Assembly: GCF_963678635.1 (NCBI RefSeq)
Contig: NC_087067.1
Coordinates: 58,018,287-58,082,286 of the forward strand
Direction: 5' to 3'
Source of the DNA: Symsagittifera roscoffensis
Taxonomy: Eukaryota; Xenacoelomorpha; Acoela; Convolutidae
DNA length: 64,000 nucleotides
The position numbers and the translations under genes were made by a program. Below are positions 24,945 through 34,508 of the stretch, one piece after another (the first letter of the stretch is position 1; the number at the start of each line of letters is the position of its first letter). The notes beneath the pieces are model-generated. The model had not been told where the DNA came from. It ran no database searches and saw nothing but the letters and a program-made list of their open reading frames with translations.

Positions 24945-25560
24945 TGAAATCGAGCAATTTATTGCTGAGAAAAATAAATCTGAGCCAAAAAAGTGCCCAA
25001 CCCCAACTTTTTGCCTTGGCTCACAGTCAAATATCTCAAAACGTGTTTATTCGAAAAAATCATTTGAGGAATAATTGGAAAGCCCTAAGCAAGGGCTTGG
25101 CGACTGGTTTATCAAAATTTCTAAAGTTTGAATCAATTGGGCTTTATACTGGCTTTTCAGCAGCATATTTATTTTTTTTATAGTCAAAATGTGACCATTT
25201 TAGGACTTAAATTGAAAATGTCATTTTTTGCCCCAAAAATAATATCGAATGTAAAAAATAACACCAGGAACGTGTTCCTGGCTCAAAATATGACCTATTG
25301 GTTGTTTTTATTATATAAATTTATTATCAATATGTCTAACCCTCAATGGTTCCTGTCCTGATCGGGTTGTCATAGTAACTACACTTAACTTCAGATTTTT
25401 AACTCTGGGTTGGAAATCTAACCACAACTCTTTTTTTTTAGTTTAGATCAACGCACCTTCTCAAGAAACGGTCAGCCATACCTTAATTTTCGAAATCCGA
25501 CCGACATTTTTTCATCAAGATAAGCCTTTTTTAATCCAGCCAACCAGGGTCAAAATCTCG
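24945..25560 (+). repeat. Compound repeat, copy 1 (diverged, one 187-bp unit)
   Basis: This holds one ~187-bp unit (GCCCAACCCCAAC at 24995, then GGCTCAC, TCTCAAAA and AAGGGCTTGGCGACTG). It is followed by GTCAAAATGTGACC at 25183, CATTTTAGGAC, a TTTTTTGCC stretch, CCTGATCGGGTTGTCA near 25358 and GAAATCCGA near 25492. The same order appears at 28391-29470 and 29902-31375. This copy is the most diverged and has only one minisatellite unit. Confidence 0.78.
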
Positions 25561-25850
25561 AAGTTTAGAGTTAGGCTTATAATTTTTGAAATAATGTTTC
25601 AATTGACTTCATTTTTAGTCAAAAACACCCCCCATTTACCCCAAAATCAAAATTTAATTTTATTTAAAGCCCAACCCTTAAAGTGTCAAAATGTGACCAA
25701 AAGCCCAACCCCAACTTTTTTTAGCCACTTTTTTGACTTTTTTTTTCAGGAGGTACGTTTATTTTCGCTCCTAACCCCAAATCATAAAGTTTCAGAGCTC
25801 TAGGACGTCGGGAACTCTTTTGAGCCGATGCAAAAATGTCCAAAAAAAGT
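25561..25850. other. Low-copy A-rich spacer with one GTCAAAATGTGACC motif
   Basis: It has fragments of the 187-bp unit vocabulary (GCCCAACCC near 25671 and GCCCAACCCCAAC near 25703) and one GTCAAAATGTGACC at 25685-25698. No gene or tandem array is visible. Confidence 0.6.
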
Positions 25851-26081
25851 GTCAAAATGTGACCGTGGCTAGGGTTAGGGTTAGGGTCCTACCCATGGTC
25901 ACATTTTGACTAGGGGGTGTCAAAAAGTGACCATGTGTAGGACGGCGACTGTAGTCAAAATGTGACCGTCAAAATGTAACCAGGGTAGCACTGTAGTCAA
26001 AAAGTGACATTTGGGGTTTCAAAATGTGACCACCAGATTGAAGACTGGATTTGGGGTTGGGAATTTTGTCAAAATGTGACC
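25685..26081 (+). repeat. Cluster of GTCAAAATGTGACC motifs
   Basis: Forward copies, exact or with one or two changes, lie at 25685, 25851, 25919 (AAAAAGTGACC), 25954, 25968 (ATGTAACC), 25996 (AAAAAGTGAC), 26018 and 26068. There is one inverted copy at 25897-25910. The same 14-mer sits once in each compound repeat (25183, 29091, 30982). The motif has inverted ends (GTCA...TGAC), so it resembles a two-half-site protein target. That is inference from shape only. Confidence 0.85.
25851..25910. repeat. Palindrome with telomere-like repeats in its loop
   Basis: The 18-bp arms 25851-25868 and 25893-25910 are complementary with one mismatch. They consist of GTCAAAATGTGACC and its inverse plus TGG/CCA. 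The 24-base loop contains AGGGTTAGGGTTAGGGT (25871-25887), and TAGG/CCTA can extend the pairing. There are three GGG runs inside the loop and a GGGGG run just outside at about 25912. Confidence 0.85.
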
Positions 26082-26850
26082 AAGGTATCAAAATCCCAAA
26101 AAATGCCCAAAAACTTTTGAAAACCCATTAAAAACCCCAAAAGCTGCTTAAAACTGTTATTGATGACATGGACGCCAACCAAAACACAGAAATCTCTCTT
26201 TTGCCCTCCCAAACCTCTCAAAACCAACCTAGACCTTTTTTATCTGAAAATCGGCCGAAAAACCAATAATTACACACAACACAATACCTAAACCAGATTT
26301 ATGCTTCTGAGCCCCGAAAAACAAAAAAAAACAGTACAGAAAACCTCAAAAAGGAGCAAAACATTAATTAGAGGTCCAAAACACTGAAAACGGCTAACTG
26401 ATAGTTTCAAGTATTAGTTTTCTCCAGAAAATATGTTTTTTATAAATATTTATTTTTTTGCCCCTACTTTTTTCGAAAAATTAATTATTATTTCGTCAAC
26501 AGTAGTTTTAATAAAATCATTTTAAACATTCAAATTTGATTGAGTAGAATTACTCTATAATAGCTCACATTCCTGGATTCATTAAAATTATGCAGATTTT
26601 TCTGACGTTCAATTTCATAAGGTTTTTCGTGGCTAGGCAGAATTTTTTTTTAATTTTAGAATTCTGTTTGAATTACAAGCTATCAGCATAAGTTTTGAAT
26701 ATAAATAACTGGCCAAGACAGTCAAAGAGCTCTATGAAACCTCATACAGCCGTTTTCAAAGAAAAAAAATTATATCAAAACCAATTTTCTTTTTATGAAA
26801 ACAGCACAGCAGGAATCTTTCAATCTGTAATCACTGATCAAACAGTCTGA
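26082..26850. other. Unassigned AT-rich sequence
   Basis: About 770 bp of AT-rich sequence. No tandem repeat, RNA gene or believable coding frame was seen. The first part is A- and C-rich (runs such as AAAACCCATTAAAAACCCC) and the rest is A/T homopolymer-rich. Confidence 0.6.
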
Positions 26851-26864
26851 AAATGGCATTAATA

Positions 26865-27357
26865 CATCACATCAAATTACAGTTGGATCTAGGCACTAAA
26901 ATAAGTTTAGGTTAGCTTCACCAGGGCTTCGTTCCGAGAAATTAGAATCTGAATTAAAAAAAAAAGCCCAACCCCAACTTCTTGCCATGGCTCACCTCCA
27001 ATTTTCTCAAAATCTCTTTTTTCAAAAAACTGATATTATGCATCACTGGAGAGCGCTAAGCATGGGCCTAGCGAATAATCAATCAAATGTTATTTTGCTG
27101 GTTTTACCAGGGCTCAATACGAGAAAATTGATTGTGAATTTTAAAAAAGAAGTGCCCAACCCCAACTTTTTGCCATGGCTCACCTCCAATTTTCTCAAAA
27201 ACCCTTTTTTCAAAAAACTGATATTATGCATCACTGGAGAGCGCTTAGCATGGGCTTAGCAGATGAGCAATCAAATGTTATTTTGAAGAATTGAGGCAAC
27301 CTGAGCTAACTTATAATTATTTTAGTGCCTAGATCCAACTGTACTTTGATGTGTGAT
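26865..27357. mobile_element. Candidate non-autonomous TIR element carrying two 187-bp units
   Basis: Inverted arms lie at 26865-26917 and 27304-27357. Within the arms, 26880-26917 and the complement of 27304-27341 agree at 35 of 38 positions, and the first 25 are identical (CAGTTGGATCTAGGCACTAA and onward). A TA dinucleotide lies immediately outside each CAGT end (26878-26879 and 27342-27343), as in Tc1/mariner-like elements. The inverted similarity continues about 13 bp beyond the TA (ATCACATCAAA versus ATCACACATCAAA), so the true ends may be further out, and the TA may be internal. The interior has no transposase frame, only two copies of the ~187-bp unit at 26966 and 27154. A MITE-like or foldback element is the best reading. 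The superfamily is uncertain. Confidence 0.65.
26966..27285 (+). repeat. 187-bp minisatellite, run 1 (two units)
   Basis: GCCCAACCCCAAC starts at 26966 and 27154 (188 bp apart). Each unit reads on through GCCATGGCTCACCTCCAATT, TTCAAAAAACTGATATTATG, CATCACTGGAGAGCGCT and CAATCAAATGTTATTTTG. The second unit breaks off near 27285, just before the right inverted arm. Confidence 0.88.
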
Positions 27358-28390
27358 GACAGCATTCTAATCATAAATATGCACAGATGGCCATTTCCTA
27401 AAAAACCTTCTCGGTACAAATTTTCGAATAGTCCAGCAGAGCTGGAATAGTGTTTTATTAAAAGAGTGATTATGTAAATTGAACAGTTTCTATATCAGAC
27501 TTGCACTTTGATCAGAAAGTTTTTTTGATCAAATTTTTTTTTCGCTAAAATTTGATCAGTATAGTGATTTGTTTACTTAGCCTAAATTGCCAAAAACTTC
27601 AAAATAAAGACTTTTTCATAACGTCTTTCACATTGAATTTTTCAGCTCAGCAAGAAATATTTGAGGTTGAACTTGTGAAAATGTTGTTTTGAAAAACCAT
27701 AGTGACCAGCAAAAAAAGATTTCCAGGGAACCGATAGTGTCCGTCTCCACCTTGGCGATCCTGGATATGACCGTAGACTGAATTTAAGTAAAGCTAACCC
27801 TTGTTTATTTAGCTTAATTTGCCAAATACTTCAAAATAAAACCTTATTCATAACGTCTTTCACATTGAAATTTTCCGCTCAGCAAGAAATATTTGAGGTT
27901 GAACTTGTGAAATTGTTATTTCGAAAAACCATCCTGGATATGACCAATCACTGAATTTAAAATTGCCCAGATGACCAAAAATTTTTATAAAAAAACCTTT
28001 GAAACCAATTTTCTCTTTTCATAACAGCCTAGGAAAAAATTCTAATGTTTCAATTTTTTTTTTGTCTGGTTGAAATTGCGTTTAATAGCAAGATTTTGAT
28101 CATTTTATCTGGATCACGACATTAAGAAAAACCTATCCTTTCTCATATTGCCGTGTTTAGCGAAAACATGGTTTTTTTTCTCACAGCAAATATTTTTTTA
28201 CAGGTTTCAGCTCAAAAATTGTTTTAATTTTTTTTTTCAACATTTTGAAAACTGTCTATGAACAGGAAGTGAACTACTCTAAAAGTAGCTGGCTTACAAA
28301 AAAACAAAATCAACAGAATTGGGGGTGGATGTAGAGAAAATTGAATGTGACCTAGAACAAAAGGCATAACCCCAAAAAACTGATTTGGCT
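27358..28390. other. Low-copy AT-rich spacer with an internal duplication
   Basis: No gene seen. It contains the direct duplication annotated at 27571-27933. The last part (about 28340-28390) shows weak similarity to the 187-bp unit (CATAACCCCAAAAAACTG, TTTGGCTCA). Confidence 0.6.
27571..27933 (+). repeat. Direct duplication of ~135 bp, offset 232 bp
   Basis: 27571-27706 and 27803-27933 share TAACGTCTTTCACATTGAA, GCTCAGCAAGAAATATTTG and AGGTTGAACTTGTGAAA with scattered differences. The motif TCCTGGATATGACC follows at 27759 and again near 27932, followed each time by ACTGAATTTAA, but at different distances, so the copies have been rearranged as well as diverged. Confidence 0.85.
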
Positions 28391-29470
28391 CAATTACAAA
28401 TTTGGCAAATTTCTTGTTTCTGAAATAAATCATTTGCGAGAGTGTTGGAAAATTCTTACAAGGAGGATGCTTCGCAACTATGTAAATTTTCATTTATATG
28501 AGAACTAATAATAGCTTTTTTCCAATCCCAGTTGCCGAGCCATAAAATTTTGATTTGGCTCACCTGCAATTTTCTCAAAATCTCTTGTTTCAGAAAACCG
28601 ACATTAGGCATCACCGGACAGTTCGAAGCAAAAGCTTAGCGAATAGCCAATCAAATATTTTTGTTGGTTTCACCATGGCTTCTTTCTGAGAAATGTGAAT
28701 CTGAATTTAAGAAAAAAAGCCCAACCCCAACTTCTTGCCATGGCTCACCTCCAATTTTCTCAAAATCTCTTTTTTCAAAAAATTGATATCATGCATCACT
28801 GGAGAGCGCTAGGCATGGGCTTAGCGAATAAGCAATCAAATATCAAGTTGCTGGTTTTACGAGGGCTTCATTCCGAGAAAATTGTATGTGAATTAAAAAA
28901 AAGTGCCCAACCCCAACTTTTTGCCATGGCTCACCTCCAATTTTCTCAAAACTCCTTTTTTCAAAAATCTTATACTAGGGGTCATTGGAAAGCTACGAGC
29001 AAGTGCTTAGCGACTGACTAATCAAAAAAATTATTTCGGGATTCGGCAGTGCTTCACTTTGCCTGACTAATAGCCTAAATTTTTTTTGTAGTCAAAATGT
29101 GACCATTTTAGGACGAAAAGTGAAAATGTTGTTTTTTGCCTTGAAAACAGAACTGAATAATAAAAGTAGCGTCAGATTTGACTTCTCTGCTAAAAATTAC
29201 ATGTCCTGGTCGATTTTATATAATACTTTTATTCACAACTAAATTTATGGTGAATCACGTGAAACCTGATCGGGTTGTCAGAGTTACTACACTCTATTGC
29301 AGAGTATCGAGGTTTTGATGAAAATTTTTACGCAATGTCTTCTTTCAAGTTAGATTGACACAACTGCTCAAGAGAAGCTCAACCATATCAATTTTTTTGA
29401 AATCCGATAAATTTTCGTTGAGAAATGATCTTTTTTCTCCAGGCTGTTACAATTTTTTTTTCTAGTATTG
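28391..29470 (+). repeat. Compound repeat, copy 2 (three 187-bp units)
   Basis: In order: CAATTACAAATTT at 28391, GAGAACTAATAATAGC at about 28500, three 187-bp units beginning near 28531, 28719 and 28905, then GTCAAAATGTGACC at 29091, CATTTTAGGACG, CATGTCCTGGTCGATTTTAT, CCTGATCGGGTTGTCAGAG, GAGTATCGAGGTTTTGATGA and a TCTCCAGGCTG end. It matches 29902-31375 in order and orientation. The open frame over 28695-29021 is just the minisatellite read through. Confidence 0.88.
28719..29040 (+). repeat. 187-bp minisatellite, run 2 (two well-preserved units)
   Basis: GCCCAACCCCAAC lies at 28719 and 28905 (186 bp apart). A more diverged unit precedes it (TCCAATCCCAGTTGCC near 28531). The last unit ends in a variant (TATACTAGGGGTCATTGGAA) that also ends run 3, so terminal units form their own subtype. 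Confidence 0.88.
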
Positions 29471-29901
29471 ATAAATTGTCGAGTAAATTATGAGTTTACT
29501 GGGTCGTAGTTTGATCTAACAAATCGGAAGCTGAGCTGGGCGAAACAGGCCGGTTTTTTCAAACAAAAACTTAATTAAGAAAAATGTTTTCGACTATCTG
29601 AAAAATTTTCGAATTCGACCTTTATCCGATACACATTTCTCTATAAGGCTCAGAAAAATTTCTTGCTGATAGCGTTTTTAATTTCATAAGTTGAAAATCA
29701 GTGAATTTCCCAATTTGGACCTTAAGGGTTTTGACTCGACAACTAATTCTAAGAAAGCTTAATTGGCCGATTTTTTTGATGAAGGAAAAATTTTTTCTCA
29801 AAATCAAATTTTTTGTAATTCACCGGCATAGCGGGAAGTTTGCTTTTTAATGTATCCAAAAGTTGAATTCAGTTGCAGTTTTCCATTTATAGATTTGGAT
29901 G
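29471..29901. other. Unassigned spacer between compound repeats
   Basis: About 430 bp of AT-rich sequence with no recognised repeat or gene. Short overlapping frames on the minus strand around 29.6-30.0 kb have no recognisable protein features. Confidence 0.55.
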
Positions 29902-30235
29902 CAATTACAAGTTTTGCAAATTTTTTGTTTTTGAAAAAAATTATTTGGGGGATTGTTGGACAACTCGTTCGATGAGGTTGCCCCAGAACTATGTACTTTT
30001 TCAATGATCAATGTTCTGAGAACTAACAATAGCTTTTTTCCAACCCCAGTTGCCCAACCTTAAAATTTTGGTTTTGGCTCACCTCCAATTTCCTCAAAAC
30101 ACGTTTTTTCAAAAAGCTCATTTTAAGGGTCCCTGAAAAGCTCGAAGCAAGGGTTTAGCGAATGACGAATCGAAAAATCTATTGCTGATTTCACCAGGGC
30201 TTCTTTCCGAGAAAGTTGAATTTGAAGAAAAAAGT

Positions 30236-30950
30236 TCCCAACCTCAACTTTTTGACCTGGGTCACCTCCAATTTTCTCGAAATCTCTTTTTTCAAAAAAA
30301 TTGATATTATGCATCTTTGGAGAGCACTAAGCACGGGCTTAGCGAATATGCAATCAAATGTTATTTTGCTGGTTTTACCAGGGCTTCATTCCGAGAAAAT
30401 TGAATGTGAATTTAAAAAAAAGTGCCCAACCCCAACTTTTTGCAATGGCTCACCTCCAGTTTTCTCAAAACTCCTTTTTTCAAAAAACTGATTTTATGCA
30501 TTACTGGAGAGCGCTAAGCATGAGCTTAGCGAATAAGCAATCAAATGTTTTTTTGCTGGTTTTACCAGGGCTTCATTCCGAGAAAATTGAATCTGAATTT
30601 AAAAAAAAGTGCCCAACCCCAACTTTTTGCAATGGCTCACCTCCAGTTTTCTCAAAACTCCTCTTTTCAAAAAACTGATGTTATGCATAAATGGAGAGCG
30701 CTAGGCATGGGCTTAGCGAATAAGCAATCAAATGTTATTTTGCTGTTTTTAAAAGGGCTTCATTCCGAGAAAATTGAATGTGAATTAAAAAAAAGTGCCC
30801 AACCCCAACTATTTACCATGGCTCACCTCCAATTTTCTCAAAACTCCCCTTCAAAAAGCGTACACTAGTGGTCGTTGGAAAGCTTCAAGCAAGTGCTTTG
30901 CGACCAAATAATCAAAAAGTTTATAGCGGGATTCCACAGGGCTTCAATTT
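30236..30950 (+). repeat. 187-bp minisatellite, run 3 (four good units)
   Basis: Unit starts (GCCCAACCCCAAC or TCCCAACCTCAAC) are at 30236, 30424, 30611 and 30797, spacings 188, 187 and 186. The spacing is constant across all runs, and the last unit is the terminal subtype. Confidence 0.9.
30512..30531. repeat. Inverted repeat inside the 187-bp unit (representative copy)
   Basis: CGCTAAGC and GCTTAGCG are perfect 8-bp complements around a 4-base spacer (ATGA, usually ATGG). Most 187-bp units retain it, some with one change such as GCCTAGCG near 27066 or GCTAGGC near 28807. Confidence 0.8.
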
Positions 30951-31375
30951 GCCTGACTAACAGTCTAAATTTTTTTTTGTAGTCAAAATGTGACCATTTT
31001 AGGACGAAAAGTGAAAATGTTGTTTTTTGCTTTAAAAACAGAACTGAATAATAAAAATAGTGTCAGATTCGACTTCTCTGCTAAAAATTACATGTTCTGG
31101 TCGATTTTAAATAATACTTTTTTTCTCAACTAATTTTATGGTGAATCACTTGAAACCTGATCGTGTTGTCAGAGTTACTACACTTTATTGCAGAGTATCG
31201 AGGTTTTGATGAAAACTTTTACGCAATGTTTTCTTACAAGTTAGATGGACGCAACTGCTAAAGAGAAGCTCAACCATATCAATTTTTTTGAAATCCGATA
31301 AATTTTCGTTGAGAAATGATCTTTTTTCTCCCGCCAATCAGGCTGCTATCAAAATTTTTTTTTCTAGGACTCATA

Positions 31376-32020
31376 ACTTTTTGAGTGATAATCACTCTGA
31401 TTTGATTGTAAAATCAATCAAAAGATCATGACACTAGCTTTCTGAAACACTCCCAGTTTTTGCCAAACGATCAGAAAAAAAGTGTTTTCTACTAATCGCA
31501 ACTTTTGCGAAAATTGACTTTTGTCCTAATTCTGAGTTTTCCCTCATGTAACTGAAGTTTTCCTTTCATTTAAGAAACATACGTATTTTGGAAGCACAAT
31601 TGTGTTACTGAATAAGAAAGTAGCTGTGTGGTGACGAAGAGTCTTCTTTTTTTGTATCTAAAAATACCTATTAGCGAAGCCGTACTAAAAACAAAAAGTC
31701 CCTTCAAAGTAGCCTAATAAATCATTGAATTCTGCAATTATTTTTGAACAAACTGTCAGTTTGAGCAAGCCAGGTAGCTATCGAAGCAAATTCAGGTACG
31801 GACTGATAATAAAGGCACATTAAATTGTGCTATAGGGAGTATAATTTCGGTTTAATTCTTTTTTTTTCAAACATAAGTCCAAACCTTTAGTTTTCGCTTA
31901 ACTTGTCCAAAATGTTTGGCAAAATATGATCTGAAACGCTGCATTGAGAGGAGTTTGTCACCTGTTAACATCTATATAGGATCAAAATGAGCCTTGAACG
32001 ATTAAAAACTGACTTTTATA
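31376..32020. other. Unassigned AT-rich sequence
   Basis: About 645 bp with no gene, RNA or clear repeat. It may hide very decayed satellite C copies, since the first recognisable but strongly diverged C unit starts just after it. Confidence 0.55.
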
Positions 32021-34240
32021 CAGTTTTTTTCTTTGTACAGGTTTTTCGATTAAGCACTTATGGTAGGTGCTTTTTGTGCAGACTCGACTCATAACTGTTT
32101 TTTCATAAAAACAGCATTATTATAGTGCATATTATAAAAACCTTGCCATTTTGACCGGTTTCATAATGAAAGCTATCAGTCATCCAGTCGTGGGCCATAC
32201 TGTCTTCCAGTACCCATTTTTGCTCGTTTTGACAGGTCTTTGAATTTTTTTTGTGAAGACCTCCGTTCTAGTTGAGGATCCGTACATAGGACCATGCCTT
32301 GACTTTTATGTATATTGCAGCTAGGATGATACAACTTCGAGGTTAAGCGTAGAATAGACCAGTGTTCATGATGTTAGCATCATGAGTACGGTTAAAATAG
32401 GTTTAGTCAGGTTTTTAAGTCAATTTTTGTTTTTACAGGTCTTTTTTTTTAAATGAGTATACATCAGTCTTTTAAGAAGAACTCTTCGTAGAGATGACGG
32501 ATTTACGTGAGAGGGGTTTTATTAGTTTGATCTTGAGAAGGGCTTTCCCCTAGTACCCGAGTTTGTTTGTTTTGATAGGTATTTAGGAAAAATATATGCA
32601 TATTTATTAGAGAAACGTTGAAACCAGTTGAAGGGCTCGATAAAAGATGTGATAACTCATAGTATTTTGAAGCTAGGATGCTGAAACTTTGAGGTTAAGC
32701 GTAACATACAACTGTATTGACGATGTTATCATCAGATTTACTGTTAATATTTTTTTCAGTCCTTTTTTTGTCATTTTTTGTTGTTGCAGGCCTTTTTTTT
32801 TAATCAGTACACATCAGTTTTTTAAGAAGAACTCGTCGTAGAGAAGACGAATTTAAGTGAGAGGGGTATCATTAGTTCGGTATTGAGCAGGAATTTCTCC
32901 TAGTACCCGAATTTCTTTGTTTTGATAGGTATTTAGGAAAAATATATGCATATTTATTAGAGAAACGTTGAAACCAGTTGAAGGGCTCGATAAAAGATGT
33001 GATAACTCATAGTATATTGAAGCTAGGATGCTGAAACTTTGAGGTTAAGCGTAACATACAACTGTATTGACGATGTTATCATCAGATTTACTGTTAATAT
33101 TTTTTTCAGTCCTTTTTTTTGGTCAATTTTTGTTGTTGCAGGCCTTTTTTTTTAATCAGTACACATCAGTTTTTTAAGAAGAACTCGTCGTAGAGAAGAC
33201 GGATTTAAGTGAGAGGGTTATCTAGTTCGGTTTTGAGCAGGGATTTCTGCTAGTACCCGAGTTTCTTTGTTTTGATAGCTATTCAGGAAAAATATATGCA
33301 TATTTATTAGAGAAACGTTGAAACCAATTGAAGGGCTCGATAAAAGATGTGATAACTCATAGTTTATTGAAGCTAGGATGCTGAAACTTTGAGGTTAAGC
33401 GTAACATACAACTGTATTGACGATGTTATCATCAGATTTACTGTTAAAATTTTTTCAGTCCTTTTTTTTGGTCATTTGTTGTTGCAGGCCTTTTTTTTTT
33501 AATCAATACACATCAGTTTTTTAAGGAGAACTCGTCGTAGAGAAGACGGATTTAAGTGAGAGGGGTATCATTAGTTCGGTATTGAGCAGGGTTTTCTCCT
33601 AGTACCCGAATTTCTTTGTTTTGATAGGTATTTAGGAAAAATATATGCATATTTATTAGAGAAACGTTGAAACCAGTTGAAGGGCTCGATAAAAGATGTG
33701 ATAACTCATAGTATATTGAAGCTAGGATGCTGAAACTTTGAGGTTAAGCGTAACATACAACTGTATTGACGATGTTATCATCAGATTTACTGTTAATATT
33801 TTTTTCAGTCCTATTTTTTGGTCATTTTTTGTTGTTGCAGGCCTTTTTTTTTTTAAATCAGTACACATCAGTTTTTTAAGAAGAACTCGTCGTAGAGAAG
33901 ACGGATTTAAGTGAGAGGAGTATCTTTAGTTCGGTATTGAGCAGGGCTTTCTCCTAGTACCCGAGTTTGTTTGTTTTTGTAAGTATTGAGGAAAAATATA
34001 TGCATACTTATTAGAGAAACTTTAAAACCAGTTGAAGAGCTAGATAACAGATTTGATAACTCAATGTGCATTGAAGATAGATTAAAGAAACTTTGACCTT
34101 AAGCGTAAAATATAACAGTATTGATGATGTTGTTATCCGCTATGCTGTTTAAATAGTTTTAGTCAGTTTTTTTTCGTCAATTTTAGATGTTACAGGTCTG
34201 GTTTTTTTAATAACTACTCATATATTTTTATAAGCATCTT
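32021..34240 (+). repeat. Satellite C array: about six units of ~350 bp
   Basis: The anchor GAGGTTAAGC starts at 32339, 32691, 33041, 33391 and 33740, with a decayed form (GACCTTAAGC) at 34095. Spacings are 352, 350, 350, 349 and 355. Each central unit holds TTGTTGTTGCAGGCC, a T-run, CAGTACACATCAG, AGAACTCGTCGTAGAGAAGA, CTAGTACCCGA, AATATATGCATATTTATTAG, GAAACGTTGAAACCA and GACGATGTTATCATCAGATT. The first unit (about 32021-32420) and the last (about 33995-34240) are strongly diverged, while the central ones are nearly identical. No homology to A or B is visible. Confidence 0.93.
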
Positions 34241-34289
34241 GTAGTACAATTGTTGAATTCAGTTAGAGAACCACCATTCTGATGATCCT

Positions 34290-34398
34290 TGTTGTGAATG
34301 TTGTTGTTGCTCTAGTTGTTGTCGTTGTTGCTGTTGTCGTTGTTGCTGTTGTTGTTGTCGCTGTTGTTGTTGTTTCGTTGTTGCTTTTGTTGTTGTTC
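34290..34398 (+). repeat. Impure (GTT)n microsatellite
   Basis: About 109 bp of GTT triplets interrupted by GTC, GCT and similar changes (for example GTTGTCGTTGTTGCTGTTG). It lies between the end of satellite C and the start of the right-hand satellite A array. Confidence 0.95.
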
Positions 34399-34508
34399 TG
34401 AAATGTGGTTTTAATTTTTTTTTCTTAGCTGCAAGGTACTTTTTTTGTTGCGTAACATTCAGTTACTATCGGACCGTAAACGTCACGTAGTCTCTATTTG
34501 GCAATGTC
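34399..34508. other. Short unassigned spacer before satellite A
   Basis: About 110 bp with no repeat seen. Satellite A homology starts at AAATATGTCTTTTTATGTG (34509). Confidence 0.6.

Larger units (their letters stand above)
29902..31375 (+). repeat. Compound repeat, copy 3 (five 187-bp units)
   Basis: Same order as copy 2: CAATTACAAG at 29902, GAGAACTAACAATAGC at about 30019, 187-bp units beginning near 30049, 30236, 30424, 30611 and 30797, GTCAAAATGTGACC at 30982, CATTTTAGGACG, CATGTTCTGGTCGATTTTA, CCTGATCGTGTTGTCAGAG and TCTCCCGCCAATCAGGCTG. Copy 2 lacks the CGCCAAT segment. Copy 3 is longer because it has five minisatellite units against three. Confidence 0.88.

Noticed and set aside
25871-25887. 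True telomere or chromosome end
   Set aside because: There are only three short repeats, inside a palindrome and flanked on both sides by other DNA.
26987-30868. Frames of 90-108 codons in the 187-bp minisatellite
   Set aside because: 187 is not a multiple of 3, and the frames are read-through of the tandem unit with stops where the unit varies. No protein family is recognisable.
24669-32020. Transposase or reverse transcriptase remains
   Set aside because: No frame of useful length and no recognisable catalytic motif on either strand. Only non-coding inverted and direct repeats were found.
1-34240. Common origin of satellites A, B and C because of their equal periods
   Set aside because: I could not align any stretch longer than simple T- or A-rich runs between them. 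Profile comparison of the consensuses would be decisive.
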